Of a stretch of DNA of 64,000 nucleotides, positions 45,395 through 53,875 are shown in pieces; within the stretch, counting starts at the first letter, position 1; each line of letters begins with the position of its first letter. The notes under the pieces are model-generated. The model was given only the letters and a program-made list of their open reading frames with translations, was not told the origin of the DNA and ran no database searches. The DNA comes from JAYQKL01 sp049889415 (GTDB taxonomy: Bacteria > Pseudomonadota > Alphaproteobacteria > RS24). Position numbers and translations under genes: made by a program. The stretch spans positions 62,001 through 126,000 of the forward strand of contig JBMHDL010000010.1 of NCBI GenBank assembly GCA_049889415.1, in the 5' to 3' direction.

Positions 45395-45622
45395 ATGGAA
45401 GCAGAAGCAGCAAAATATATCGGTGCAGGTATTGCATGTATCGCCCTTGCCGGTGCCGGTATCTCTATCGGAACAATTTTCGGCAACTATCTGGCAGGCG
45501 CGCTGCGCAACCCGTCAGCAGCACAAAGCCAGTTCCCGAACTTGCTTCTCGGCTTTGCCTTGGCAGAAGCCACTGGCCTGTTTGGTCTGATCGTTGCCTT
45601 GATCCTGCTCTTTGTTGTCTGA
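45395..45622 (+). CDS. atpE: ATP synthase F0 subunit c
   Basis: Rotor-ring proteolipid, 75 residues in a two-helix hairpin with the polar loop RNPSAA. The proton-binding carboxylate is the glutamate in FALAEATGLF (residue 57); there is no sign of the extra polar residues of sodium-binding rings. GGAGA precedes the ATG. Short hairpins flank the gene, GCCCT-CAA-AGGGC upstream and a strong one downstream. Confidence 0.97.
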   Translation: MEAEAAKYIGAGIACIALAGAGISIGTIFGNYLAGALRNPSAAQSQFPNLLLGFALAEATGLFGLIVALILLFVV

Positions 45623-45639
45623 CATCAAGCAGTATTTTG

Positions 45640-45672
45640 CCCCTTATCGGAGCCTCTGGTTCTGATGAGGGG
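45640..45672 (+). promoter_or_regulatory. intra-operon hairpin between atpE and atpF'
   Basis: CCCCTTATCGGA (45640-45651) pairs with TCTGATGAGGGG (45661-45672) over twelve positions with two G-U pairs and a 9-base loop. No T-tract follows, so it looks like an RNA stability or processing element and not a terminator. It could protect the atpE message, whose product is needed in excess over the other subunits. Confidence 0.6.
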
Positions 45673-45698
45673 GATGAAACCTTATCCAAGAGGCGACA

Positions 45699-46196
45699 AT
45701 GCCACAGCTAAATCCTGACTTTTTTGCGCCCCAGCTTGTCTGGCTGGCCATTACCTTTATCGGCCTGTATGTCATTCTGTCTGCATTTGCCCTGCCAAAG
45801 CTCGGTGGCATCCTGGCGGAGCGTCGGCAGCGGATTGAGGATGACCTCGCCCAGGCTGCCCAGATGCGGGATGAGGCTGAACAGGCACTCGAAAGCTATG
45901 AGGCCGCGTTGGCCGAAGCGCGGGCCAAGGCCCTGGCGATTGCCCAGGAGGCACGCCAGGCTGCCAATGATGCGGTTGCAGCCCAGGAAATGGAACTGGA
46001 AACCAAGCTGGACGCTCAACTCGCGGAAGCGGAAAAACGACTGGCTGCCAGCCGCGATCAGGCCCTTGGCAGTGTGCAAGATGCCGCCGCCGGACTGGTT
46101 GGTGACATCGTCAAAGCCGCAACAGGTGCAAGTGTAACCAAAGCAGCCGTTGAAAAGGCTCTGGCGTCAGGCGCCGGATCCGTCGACAAGGCGTAA
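45699..46196 (+). CDS. atpG: ATP synthase F0 subunit b'
   Basis: Second peripheral-stalk subunit, found in alphaproteobacteria, cyanobacteria and plastids; also called AtpF'. 165 residues: one N-terminal helix (about 8-28) then GGILAERRQRIEDDLAQAAQ and a long alanine/glutamate-rich coiled coil. Forms a heterodimer with subunit b encoded next. GAGGCG precedes the ATG. Confidence 0.9.
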   Translation: MPQLNPDFFAPQLVWLAITFIGLYVILSAFALPKLGGILAERRQRIEDDLAQAAQMRDEAEQALESYEAALAEARAKALAIAQEARQAANDAVAAQEMELETKLDAQLAEAEKRLAASRDQALGSVQDAAAGLVGDIVKAATGASVTKAAVEKALASGAGSVDKA

Positions 46197-46212
46197 GGTC
46201 TGGAGAGAAATT

Positions 46213-46698
46213 ATGAATTTTGATGCATCCTTTTTCGTCGCCCTGGCCTTTGTTCTAGTTCTTGCCGGCTTCTGGAAGCTCAACCTGCATGGCCGTGTTG
46301 CCGATATGCTTGACGAGCGGTCCGAGGCCATCAAAAAGCAGCTTGATGAGGCACGTGCTCTGCGTCAGGAAGCCCTGTCCGTATTGTCCGATTATGAAAA
46401 GCGTGCGAAAGAGGCCGAGCAGGAAGCTGCTGTCCTTGTTGACCAGGCGCAGGCCGATGCTGAACGTTTTGCTAAAGAGGCTGAGCTGGCACTCAAAGCC
46501 CGTCTTGAGCGGCGCACCAAGCAGGCGGAGGATAAGATTGCCCGCGCTGAGGCGCAGCTCACTCAGGAGGTACGTCAGGCGACGGTCGAGCTGGCAATTG
46601 AAGCGTCTGCCCATTTGATCGGCGAAAAAATGACATCAGCGCAGTCTGACAAGCTTGTCAAACAGACCATTGACGGTTTGGCGAAAAACCTGCACTGA
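46213..46698 (+). CDS. atpF: ATP synthase F0 subunit b
   Basis: Peripheral-stalk subunit linking F0 to F1. 161 residues from ATG 46213 (GGAGAG upstream): one membrane helix (about 5-24), ADMLDERSEAIKKQLDEA, then a coiled coil. The longer frame from 46150 overlaps atpF' and is not family-like. Last gene of the F0 operon, followed by a strong terminator; F1 genes must be elsewhere, the usual alphaproteobacterial arrangement. Confidence 0.95.
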   Translation: MNFDASFFVALAFVLVLAGFWKLNLHGRVADMLDERSEAIKKQLDEARALRQEALSVLSDYEKRAKEAEQEAAVLVDQAQADAERFAKEAELALKARLERRTKQAEDKIARAEAQLTQEVRQATVELAIEASAHLIGEKMTSAQSDKLVKQTIDGLAKNLH

Positions 46699-46724
46699 AC
46701 AACCTGCACCACAATAACAGGACT

Positions 46725-48530
46725 TTATCTTGAAATCAGCCCGGACGTGTTCCGGGCTATTTTGTTTTCCTGGGTGCTGTATGTCGGCCAGTCTCCCATG
46801 GCCATCATTTCGAGCGTCACGGCCTCCTGATCCATCTTGTCCCGATAGAGCCAGATATTGCGCATTACGATGCGGATATAATGGCGTGTTTCAGGCGCCG
46901 GCAGGCTTTCAATGAACAGCAGCGGATCATCAGTCGGACCGATTTCCCTCTGCCAGCGGCGGACATTTCCCGGTCCGGCATTGTAAGAGCCCAGCGCGAG
47001 AACCAGATTGTTGTTGATGTTTTCATCCTCCAAAAGACCCTCAAGGTAGGCCTGTCCGATATTCATGTTGAAGGACATGCGGTACAGACGATCCCTGCCG
47101 GAACGGTAGCGCAACTTACGGTCGCCGGTGACAAAAGCGGCGGTATTGGGCATGATTTGCATCAGGCCGCGGGCGCCTGCAGATGATTTGGCCCGAGCTT
47201 TAAAGCGGCTTTCCTGCCGGATCAGGCCGAACAGAACCGCCTTGTCAAGCCGGTAGCCGGTGGTTGGCTCATAGGCCGGAATTGGAAACTGGCCCTCGGA
47301 GATTTCATCCGGCTCTTGCTGCGTGCCGATATCCATCAGATAGGTCATGGCGAGTTCAACCGCAGGCAGCCTCCGTTCTCGCGCTAATTCCAAAAGGCTT
47401 TGTTTCTGTTTTTCGCCAAGGCGCTCACCGAGATACAACAGTTCCAACTCGGCCAATTCCTGCTGATTAGCCTGCAGAAGTTTTTCAGCCCGTTTGACAG
47501 CCTTGAAGGCGGACAGGTCAGATACTTCCTGTGGCTTGTCATAAGTCCATGTCACTTTGATTCGGCCTTGAAGCTTGTGTTGGGCAAGCAGGGCATAAAA
47601 ATTGTTTTTACCTGCCAGAACAGCCTGTTTCAGAAACTTTGTGCCTTGTTTTTCCAGCCCCAAAGCGTCAACACTACGCGCCGCCCAGACCCCGGCTGCT
47701 GCACGGTAATTGGCTGACGCCCTTTCATTGCTCAACAGGAGGGTGAAATGATGCAAGGCGGTTTCGACATCACCCAGCCGCCATGCCGCTAGCCCGGCGT
47801 GCCAATCCGCCTTGGGCACGAGGTGTCGGCTTCTGGTAGCTTTCAGGGCTGTCTCGAGTGATTTTCCCGGCTTGCCTTCAATGTAGTAGGAACGCGCGAT
47901 AAGGGCTCTGAGCCAATCGGTCTCGCCGGCGGTCAGTTGCCGGTCAATGGAGCGTTTGTTGATGTATTTGAGCGCTTGCGTCGGGCGTTCGCGGTATGTC
48001 AAACGGCGGACTTCATTCCGGATCGAGCGGCTGGCCCGCGAACGGAAGAGTTGCTTGCCTTTTTGGGCGCTGGCCTGCGCCCATACGCGCGATGGGGGCG
48101 GGGGAGGCATCTTTGCCCCTCTGGGGCGGCGTTTTTTTGCCAGATTGTAAACCTGCCAGGCGCCGGGGTGATCTGCATAGGCGTAAAGCCAGTCCCGCAG
48201 TTCGGACCAGCTTGCGCGATAGGCTGTCGGGTGCATATAGCGCAGACGCAGCACATGTCCCATCAGGGTTTTGTCATTCAGTTGGCGGATTTGACGGTCG
48301 GCCTGTTTCCATTTGGCCTGCTCGTGCAGTTCGAAAATTTCTTCATAGAGGATGTGGTCAGGTGTCGGCGGCGGTGGCGTGTAGGCCGGGCGCGGAAGTG
48401 GCGGCTGAGTGATCCGCGCCTGGACCGGATTTGGATAAAAGTAGCTCATGGCAAGAATGATCAGGCAAAAAAAGCTGCTGAGGGCATAAGAGCTGTTGGT
48501 GGGGGTTGTTTTGGCTGGCATAGGGATCAT
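46725..48530 (-). CDS. slt: soluble lytic murein transglycosylase
   Basis: Exported enzyme that cleaves peptidoglycan glycan strands to 1,6-anhydro products. 601 residues: an N-terminal signal or anchor (about 15-35), a long alpha-superhelical region, and a C-terminal goose-lysozyme-like domain with the catalytic glutamate in GLIRQESRFKARAKSSAG, then GLMQIMPNTA and LALGSYNAGPGNVRRW. ATG 48530 overlaps the TGA of the udg gene, indicating coupling. Its 3' end doubles as the atp terminator on the other strand. Confidence 0.93.
   Translation of the reverse strand: MIPMPAKTTPTNSSYALSSFFCLIILAMSYFYPNPVQARITQPPLPRPAYTPPPPTPDHILYEEIFELHEQAKWKQADRQIRQLNDKTLMGHVLRLRYMHPTAYRASWSELRDWLYAYADHPGAWQVYNLAKKRRPRGAKMPPPPPSRVWAQASAQKGKQLFRSRASRSIRNEVRRLTYRERPTQALKYINKRSIDRQLTAGETDWLRALIARSYYIEGKPGKSLETALKATRSRHLVPKADWHAGLAAWRLGDVETALHHFTLLLSNERASANYRAAAGVWAARSVDALGLEKQGTKFLKQAVLAGKNNFYALLAQHKLQGRIKVTWTYDKPQEVSDLSAFKAVKRAEKLLQANQQELAELELLYLGERLGEKQKQSLLELARERRLPAVELAMTYLMDIGTQQEPDEISEGQFPIPAYEPTTGYRLDKAVLFGLIRQESRFKARAKSSAGARGLMQIMPNTAAFVTGDRKLRYRSGRDRLYRMSFNMNIGQAYLEGLLEDENINNNLVLALGSYNAGPGNVRRWQREIGPTDDPLLFIESLPAPETRHYIRIVMRNIWLYRDKMDQEAVTLEMMAMGDWPTYSTQENKIARNTSGLISR
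46738..46768 (+). terminator. rho-independent terminator of the atp operon
   Basis: AGCCCGGA (46738-46745) pairs perfectly with TCCGGGCT (46751-46758) around the loop CGTGT, followed by ATTTTGTTTT. The whole element lies within the last codons of slt on the opposite strand. Confidence 0.85.
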
Positions 48531-49417
48531 GTTTCGCCTTGTGAACTGAAGGCGTGCTTCAGTTTGAGAAGATCCTGCCAGGTTTCCGCTTTGCGCGCCG
48601 GATTTCGGAGCAGATAAGCGGGATGAAACAGTGGGAGGGATTTGTAGCGTGTACCATTGACATCTATGTCATGCCATTGACCCCGCAATTTTGAAATCCC
48701 GTCAGTGGTCTGTATCAATTCTTTTGCTGAGGTACCGCCAATCAGGACAAGAATGTCGGGCTTGACCAGTTCAATATGGCGTTTGACAAAAGGTAGGCAA
48801 ACAGCCGCTTCTTCAGGTTTCGGCGCCCGGTTTCCGGGTGGACGCCAGGGCACGATATTGGTGATGTACATTGTCTCGCGGGTAAAGCCGATATGGCGCA
48901 TCATCAGATCCAGCAATTGACCGCTGGCGCCGACAAATGGCCGGCCCTCACGGTCTTCGTCGCGCCCCGGTGCCTCACCAATCAACATCAGCCTTGCGGC
49001 GTTGTTGCCGTCACAAAAGACGGTGGTGCGGGCCGCCTGCTTCAACGGGCATCCCTCAAACGTTTCAACGGCCTTCTGCAACGCATCCAGGGATTCGGCT
49101 GCCTGTGCCTGGGTGATGGCGTTGTTGACGTCCTCAGGGCTGATGCTGACCGGCGGTCTGGCCCGTGCCAGACTGTCGCCGGGTGCCGACTTTTCCAATG
49201 CCGGGGGGGGTGACTCCTGCATGCCCGGCGGAGCCTGCGGCGTGGTTTCAGATGCGCTTTGCTCAATCGCCTGATGGGCCTTGTTGAACCTGTTGACCGG
49301 TGTTTCCGAAAGCAGGTCCGTGACGCCGGCTTCGATTTGAAAACGCAGCATGGCGGCCAGGTCTCGCTTGTTGAGGGCTGTTTCAGGCGCAGATATCTTG
49401 TCTTTTTTGTCGTTCAT
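48527..49417 (-). CDS. uracil-DNA glycosylase, family 4 (iron-sulfur)
   Basis: Removes uracil from DNA. 296 residues from ATG 49417. A poorly conserved region of about 110 residues precedes the catalytic domain, which has cysteines for a 4Fe-4S cluster (GCPL, VFCDGNN, AAVCLPF and more), GEAPGRDEDREGRPFVGASG (uracil and catalytic motif) and the LFHPAYLL motif near the end. Such N-terminal extensions are usual in alphaproteobacteria. Upstream GTG 49456 lacks a ribosome binding site. Coupled to slt. Confidence 0.92.
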   Translation of the reverse strand: MNDKKDKISAPETALNKRDLAAMLRFQIEAGVTDLLSETPVNRFNKAHQAIEQSASETTPQAPPGMQESPPPALEKSAPGDSLARARPPVSISPEDVNNAITQAQAAESLDALQKAVETFEGCPLKQAARTTVFCDGNNAARLMLIGEAPGRDEDREGRPFVGASGQLLDLMMRHIGFTRETMYITNIVPWRPPGNRAPKPEEAAVCLPFVKRHIELVKPDILVLIGGTSAKELIQTTDGISKLRGQWHDIDVNGTRYKSLPLFHPAYLLRNPARKAETWQDLLKLKHAFSSQGET

Positions 49418-49561
49418 GGAGCCAACCGGCCGATACGTTCTTAAATTTTGGGTCACGACAGCGATATATTGTCACGATGCGTGCTGATTCCTTTATTTTT
49501 ACCATTTCTTGAAGGTAATTGTATGGTAAATATGAGCCAAGTTTGAAGCAGAGGTTACAAA

Positions 49562-51271
49562 ATGTCTGATTATGCCGTGAATGAGGTCAACCCGCGCCAA
49601 GGATGGGTTCTGTCCCCCGAAGAGCGCGAAAGCATGGAGTATGATGTTGTCATAGTGGGAGGCGGTCCAGCCGGCCTATCCGCCGCTATCCGCCTCAAGC
49701 AAATGGCAGCTGAAAAAGGCGAGGACGTCTCCGTTTGCGTGCTTGAAAAAGGGTCGGAAATCGGCGCCCATATCCTTTCGGGTGCCGTCATAGATCCGCG
49801 CGGCCTCAATCGCCTGTTCCCCGACTGGAAAGAGCGCGGTGCGCCTTTGGAGAATGAGGTCACCAAAGACCGCTTTTTGTGGCTGAGTGAATACGGCGCC
49901 TTGCCGATTCCCAATTTGTTTCTACCGCCTTTGATGAAAAATCACGGCAATTACATTGCCAGCCTTGGCAATGTCGCACGCTGGCTCGGCGAGCAGGCGG
50001 AAGCCCTGGGTGTTGAAGTTTATCCGGGATTTGCCGCCGCCGAAGTTTTGTTCGACGAAAATGGCGCGGTTCGTGGTGTTGCAACCGGCGATATGGGGGT
50101 TTCCAAATCCGGGGAGAAAAAAGATGGCTGGATGCCGGGCATGGAACTGCTCGCCAAATATACATTTTTTGCTGAGGGGGCCCGGGGCTCCCTTTCGAAG
50201 GCCATGATTGAGCATTTTGCGCTGGATACGGACTCGGATTTTCAGAAATATGGCATCGGCATCAAGGAATTGTGGCAGGTGGAGCCGGGCAAGCACAAGC
50301 CCGGCTTTGTGCAGCACACGCTAGGCTGGCCGCTTGATAACCGCACCGGGGGCGGGTCATGGATGTATCATTTCGGGGATAATTTCGTTTCTATCGGATT
50401 TGTAACGCATCTGAATTATGAAAATCCGCATCTTTCCCCCTATGACGAGTTTCAACGGTTCAAAATGCACAGTCATATTCGCGAGACATTGGAGGGCGGC
50501 AAGCGTATTTCCTATGGTGCACGCGCCATTACGGAAGGCGGGTTCCAGTCTGTCCCGAAATTGACTTTCCCCGGCGGTGCGCTGCTGGGCTGTGCGGCCG
50601 GATTTGTGAATGTACCGCGCATTAAAGGCAGCCATAATGCCATCGAGTCAGGCATTTTGGCGGCTGAAGCGGCTTATGAGGCCCTGTCCGAGGGGCGCAG
50701 CTATGACGAATTATCGGCCTATCAAACGGCTTATGAGGGGTCCGACATTTACAAGGAACTCAAAAAGGTCCGTAATGTGAAACCGCTTTTGTCGAAATTC
50801 GGTACTTTCCTCGGCACCGTGCTCGGGGGTGTCGAGATGTGGATGCGGACACTGAACATTGGGCTGCCCTTCACTGTCGGCCACGGCAAGCCCGATCATG
50901 CAACGTTGAAAAAAGCCTCGGAATGCAAAAAAATTGACTATCCCAAGCCGGATGGGGAAGTGTCTTTTGACAAACTCTCCTCGGTGTTTTTGTCGGCGAC
51001 CAACCATGAAGAGGATCAACCGGCCCATTTGACCCTCAAGGACGCCGCAGTGCCGATTGAGGTCAATCTTGCAGATTATGATGAGCCGGCGCAAAGATAT
51101 TGCCCGGCGGGTGTTTATGAAATCGTGGGTGCAGAGGAAAATGCACCGCGCCTGCAGATCAATGCGCAAAATTGCGTACATTGTAAAACATGTGACATCA
51201 AATGTCCGAGCCAGAACATCAACTGGGTTGTGCCTGAAGGGGCGGGTGGGCCGAACTACCCGAACATGTAG
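49562..51271 (+). CDS. electron transfer flavoprotein-ubiquinone oxidoreductase
   Basis: Membrane-associated FAD and iron-sulfur enzyme that passes electrons from ETF (fatty acid and amino acid oxidation) to ubiquinone. 569 residues: FAD-binding VVIVGGGPAGLSAAIRL (about 29-45), HILSGAVIDPRGL, GCAAGFVNVPRIKGSHNA, and the C-terminal 4Fe-4S set CPAGVYE and NCVHCKTCDIKCPSQNINW. ETF subunit genes are not in the window. The 145-base region before it holds repeats that could be operators. Confidence 0.96.
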   Translation: MSDYAVNEVNPRQGWVLSPEERESMEYDVVIVGGGPAGLSAAIRLKQMAAEKGEDVSVCVLEKGSEIGAHILSGAVIDPRGLNRLFPDWKERGAPLENEVTKDRFLWLSEYGALPIPNLFLPPLMKNHGNYIASLGNVARWLGEQAEALGVEVYPGFAAAEVLFDENGAVRGVATGDMGVSKSGEKKDGWMPGMELLAKYTFFAEGARGSLSKAMIEHFALDTDSDFQKYGIGIKELWQVEPGKHKPGFVQHTLGWPLDNRTGGGSWMYHFGDNFVSIGFVTHLNYENPHLSPYDEFQRFKMHSHIRETLEGGKRISYGARAITEGGFQSVPKLTFPGGALLGCAAGFVNVPRIKGSHNAIESGILAAEAAYEALSEGRSYDELSAYQTAYEGSDIYKELKKVRNVKPLLSKFGTFLGTVLGGVEMWMRTLNIGLPFTVGHGKPDHATLKKASECKKIDYPKPDGEVSFDKLSSVFLSATNHEEDQPAHLTLKDAAVPIEVNLADYDEPAQRYCPAGVYEIVGAEENAPRLQINAQNCVHCKTCDIKCPSQNINWVVPEGAGGPNYPNM

Positions 51272-51275
51272 GCCA

Positions 51276-53015
51276 ATGCCGGAGCAGCGCATCACCAGTT
51301 TCTTGGCGCGTATTAAAGAGGACAACCGTGTCCCCGTCCTGGTAGGGCTGGTGTGTCTGGGCCTTTTGCTGGCCTGGCCGAATTTTGTTCCGCGCCCTGC
51401 GGGTATTCCGGATGTCAGGATTGCCTCATATGAAGGTGCTGTTCTGGCGGCGGATTATGCCGCGCGCCAAAACAATCTTACGGCAGAGGCCTTTTACTAT
51501 GCCAAGGCGCATAGGCTGAATCCCGGTGACTTTCGGATTCTGGATAAACTATTTACCGCTCACCTGACATTGGGAGAGATGGACGCAGCCCTGCGCCTGG
51601 CGGAAACCCTTGTCCTTTCAAACCCCCATCATGCCCGCGCCCGTCTTGTTTTGGCCGCGGCCGCGGTCAGGAATGATGACGCAGATGAGGCCGTGCGCCA
51701 CGCCGGCATGATTATTTCTGGTGACGCAGAGCGTGTGACAGCCGGCATGATTGCATTATGGGCGGGGCAGATGAGTCAGAATGAGGGGGTTTCGGTTCCG
51801 GCGTTGGTTGAGCTTGAAAATGAAACTGTTATGCCCGGCCCTGCCTTGAGAACTATTGCGCTGTTTCATGAATTTTCAGGCAATATGGCAAGGGCTGAAG
51901 AAGTTTATGAGACCGTCATAAAGACGCATGGTCTTTTGAGCGTTGACCATGCGCTTGACTTTCTGTTTTTCCTGCATCGCGCCGGTCGGGAGGAGCAGCG
52001 CGACCTCTTCTTCAAAAACATAGGTGGTCAGTATGACGGTCACGCCGTTTATCGACACATCCGGCCATTGCTCCAGACTGCGCCGGAGGCGCTGGCGGTG
52101 ACCCCGGCCGAGGCGATTGCTAGGGGCTTTTATGATATCGCCGATTCTGGGGGGCAAAGTCCGCGCGACAAGCTTGCTCATGTCCGGATTGCCCATTGGA
52201 TGGCCCCCAGCCGTAGAGGCGTAATGACCATGGCCGATATACTTGCTGAAATGTCTTTGCTTGAAGAGGCGATAGCCGCTTATGAGACCATCCGGCATGA
52301 TGCGTTTTTCGGCGAGACGGTACGTGCCTCAATCGCGCTTTTGCATGAGGCCAATGACGCCCCCAATACGGCGATCGCCCTTTTGGAGCAGGAAGTCGCG
52401 GCGGATGACAGCCGGTTCTCGGTCAAGTTGGTCGCGGATATGTTGCGTCGTCAGGAAAAATACGATCTGGCGGAAGGGTATTATACATCTCTCATCGATA
52501 AGCTCGTTTCAGTTGAGCGACATGATTGGGAACTGTTTTACGGACGCGGTATCGTGCGCGAAAGGCTCGGCAATTGGCCAGGCGCGGAGGCCGATCTTCT
52601 GCTCGCCAAGGATCTTTCGGGCAACAGGCCATATGTGCTGAATTATCTCGGCTATAGCTGGATTGACAATGGCGAAAATGTTGAGCAGGGGCTTGCCATG
52701 GTTGAGCAGGCTGTCCAGGCGGAACCGAATAACGGTTATTTTGTTGACAGTCTTGGCTGGGCGTTTTACCGGCTTGGGGATTTCCAGAAAGCCGTCAAGT
52801 TTTTGGAGCATGCCACCATGCTGCAGCCGGGGGACCCGGAAATCATTGATCATCTCGGGGATGCGCTGTGGCAGGTCGGCCGGCAGTTTGAGGCGCGGTA
52901 TCAGTGGCAGCGTGTTCTGACCCTCGACATATCCGAGGAAAAGCGCGAGCAGATTAAACGTAAAATTGATATCGGGGTTTTTGAAGACCATCAGGGCCAA
53001 AAACTGGCTATTTAG
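51276..53015 (+). CDS. TPR-repeat membrane-anchored protein
   Basis: 579 residues from ATG 51276, four bases after the etfQO stop. One membrane helix near the N-terminus (about 19-36) is followed by a long helical-repeat region; repeats are clear at YYAKAHRLNPGDFRILDKL, YVLNYLGYSWIDNGENVEQG, YFVDSLGWAFYRLGDFQKAV and IIDHLGDALWQVGRQFEARY. Probably a periplasmic scaffold; the partner is unknown. TPR genes of this type precede ispE in many alphaproteobacteria. The long upstream extension of the frame lies within etfQO and is not real. Confidence 0.88.
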   Translation: MPEQRITSFLARIKEDNRVPVLVGLVCLGLLLAWPNFVPRPAGIPDVRIASYEGAVLAADYAARQNNLTAEAFYYAKAHRLNPGDFRILDKLFTAHLTLGEMDAALRLAETLVLSNPHHARARLVLAAAAVRNDDADEAVRHAGMIISGDAERVTAGMIALWAGQMSQNEGVSVPALVELENETVMPGPALRTIALFHEFSGNMARAEEVYETVIKTHGLLSVDHALDFLFFLHRAGREEQRDLFFKNIGGQYDGHAVYRHIRPLLQTAPEALAVTPAEAIARGFYDIADSGGQSPRDKLAHVRIAHWMAPSRRGVMTMADILAEMSLLEEAIAAYETIRHDAFFGETVRASIALLHEANDAPNTAIALLEQEVAADDSRFSVKLVADMLRRQEKYDLAEGYYTSLIDKLVSVERHDWELFYGRGIVRERLGNWPGAEADLLLAKDLSGNRPYVLNYLGYSWIDNGENVEQGLAMVEQAVQAEPNNGYFVDSLGWAFYRLGDFQKAVKFLEHATMLQPGDPEIIDHLGDALWQVGRQFEARYQWQRVLTLDISEEKREQIKRKIDIGVFEDHQGQKLAI

Positions 53016-53022
53016 ACTCGCT

Positions 53023-53871
53023 ATGTTTTCCGAATTCGCGCCGGCTAAAATCAATCTGACACTACGCGTCCTCGCCCGCCGGGCGGATGGCTTTCACGAA
53101 CTGTCCAGCCTTGTAGCCTTCGCCGATATTGGTGACCAGGTCAGTTTTACCCCCTCAGACCACCCCGGTGGTGACCTGAGGCTCGATTATGCAGGACGTT
53201 TTGGTGCGACGCTGCAGACATCACTTGTCGGTGAAGATGGTGTGCTCGCGGCTGCGCGTTTTGCCGACCCGGATGCGTCTGGGGTTTTGTGCCTTGAAAA
53301 AAACTTGCCGGTAATGGCCGGCATGGGCGGCGGGTCTGCGGATGCGGCGGCAGTCCTGCGCCTCTTCAAACGCAGTGGCGGCGGCGTTTCCGGCCGTGAG
53401 ACGGCGCAACTGGGCTCTGATGTGCCGGTCTGTCTGCTGTCGCGTGCCGCCTGGATGTCGGGTCGTGGCGAACAAGTGAGTGGCTTGGCGTCTTTTCCGG
53501 AATGCCCGGCAGTTCTGGTCAATACCGGTATTGCAATGCCGACCGGGCCGGTATTTGAGGCGCTGGGGCGTAACAACGAATATGCCGCCGATGAGCAGGC
53601 GGTGCCGGACGGATTTGCTGATTTGAATACCCTATTCGCATATATCCGTCGGCACGGTAATGACCTGCTTGCACCTGCTTTGTCTCTTGCCCCGGAAATT
53701 GGTCCGCTTCTGGATCATATTTCTGCAACCGGTGCCGACATCTCAGCCATGTCCGGCAGTGGCGCCACCTGTTTCGGGCTCTATAAGACGCAAGAACAGG
53801 CAGAGCAGGCAGCGGCTGACCTCAAAAACATCTACCCTGACGGGTTTGTCCATGCGGCTCTGTTAAGCTGA
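53023..53871 (+). CDS. ispE: 4-diphosphocytidyl-2-C-methyl-D-erythritol kinase
   Basis: GHMP kinase of the MEP isoprenoid pathway. 282 residues from ATG 53023, seven bases after the TPR gene. FAPAKINLTLRVLARRADGFHEL at the start, the glycine-rich phosphate loop MAGMGGGSADAAAVL, QLGSDVPVCLL, and SGSGATCFGLY near the end are diagnostic. The second serine of the usual GGGSSDAA is alanine here, which should not remove the loop's function. Works in the pathway completed by IspH (29.3 kb). Confidence 0.94.
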   Translation: MFSEFAPAKINLTLRVLARRADGFHELSSLVAFADIGDQVSFTPSDHPGGDLRLDYAGRFGATLQTSLVGEDGVLAAARFADPDASGVLCLEKNLPVMAGMGGGSADAAAVLRLFKRSGGGVSGRETAQLGSDVPVCLLSRAAWMSGRGEQVSGLASFPECPAVLVNTGIAMPTGPVFEALGRNNEYAADEQAVPDGFADLNTLFAYIRRHGNDLLAPALSLAPEIGPLLDHISATGADISAMSGSGATCFGLYKTQEQAEQAAADLKNIYPDGFVHAALLS

Positions 53872-53875
53872 CGGA

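Noticed and set aside
51057..51275. Long N-terminal extension of the TPR protein
   Set aside because: Lies entirely within etfQO in another frame, and the membrane anchor begins just after ATG 51276.
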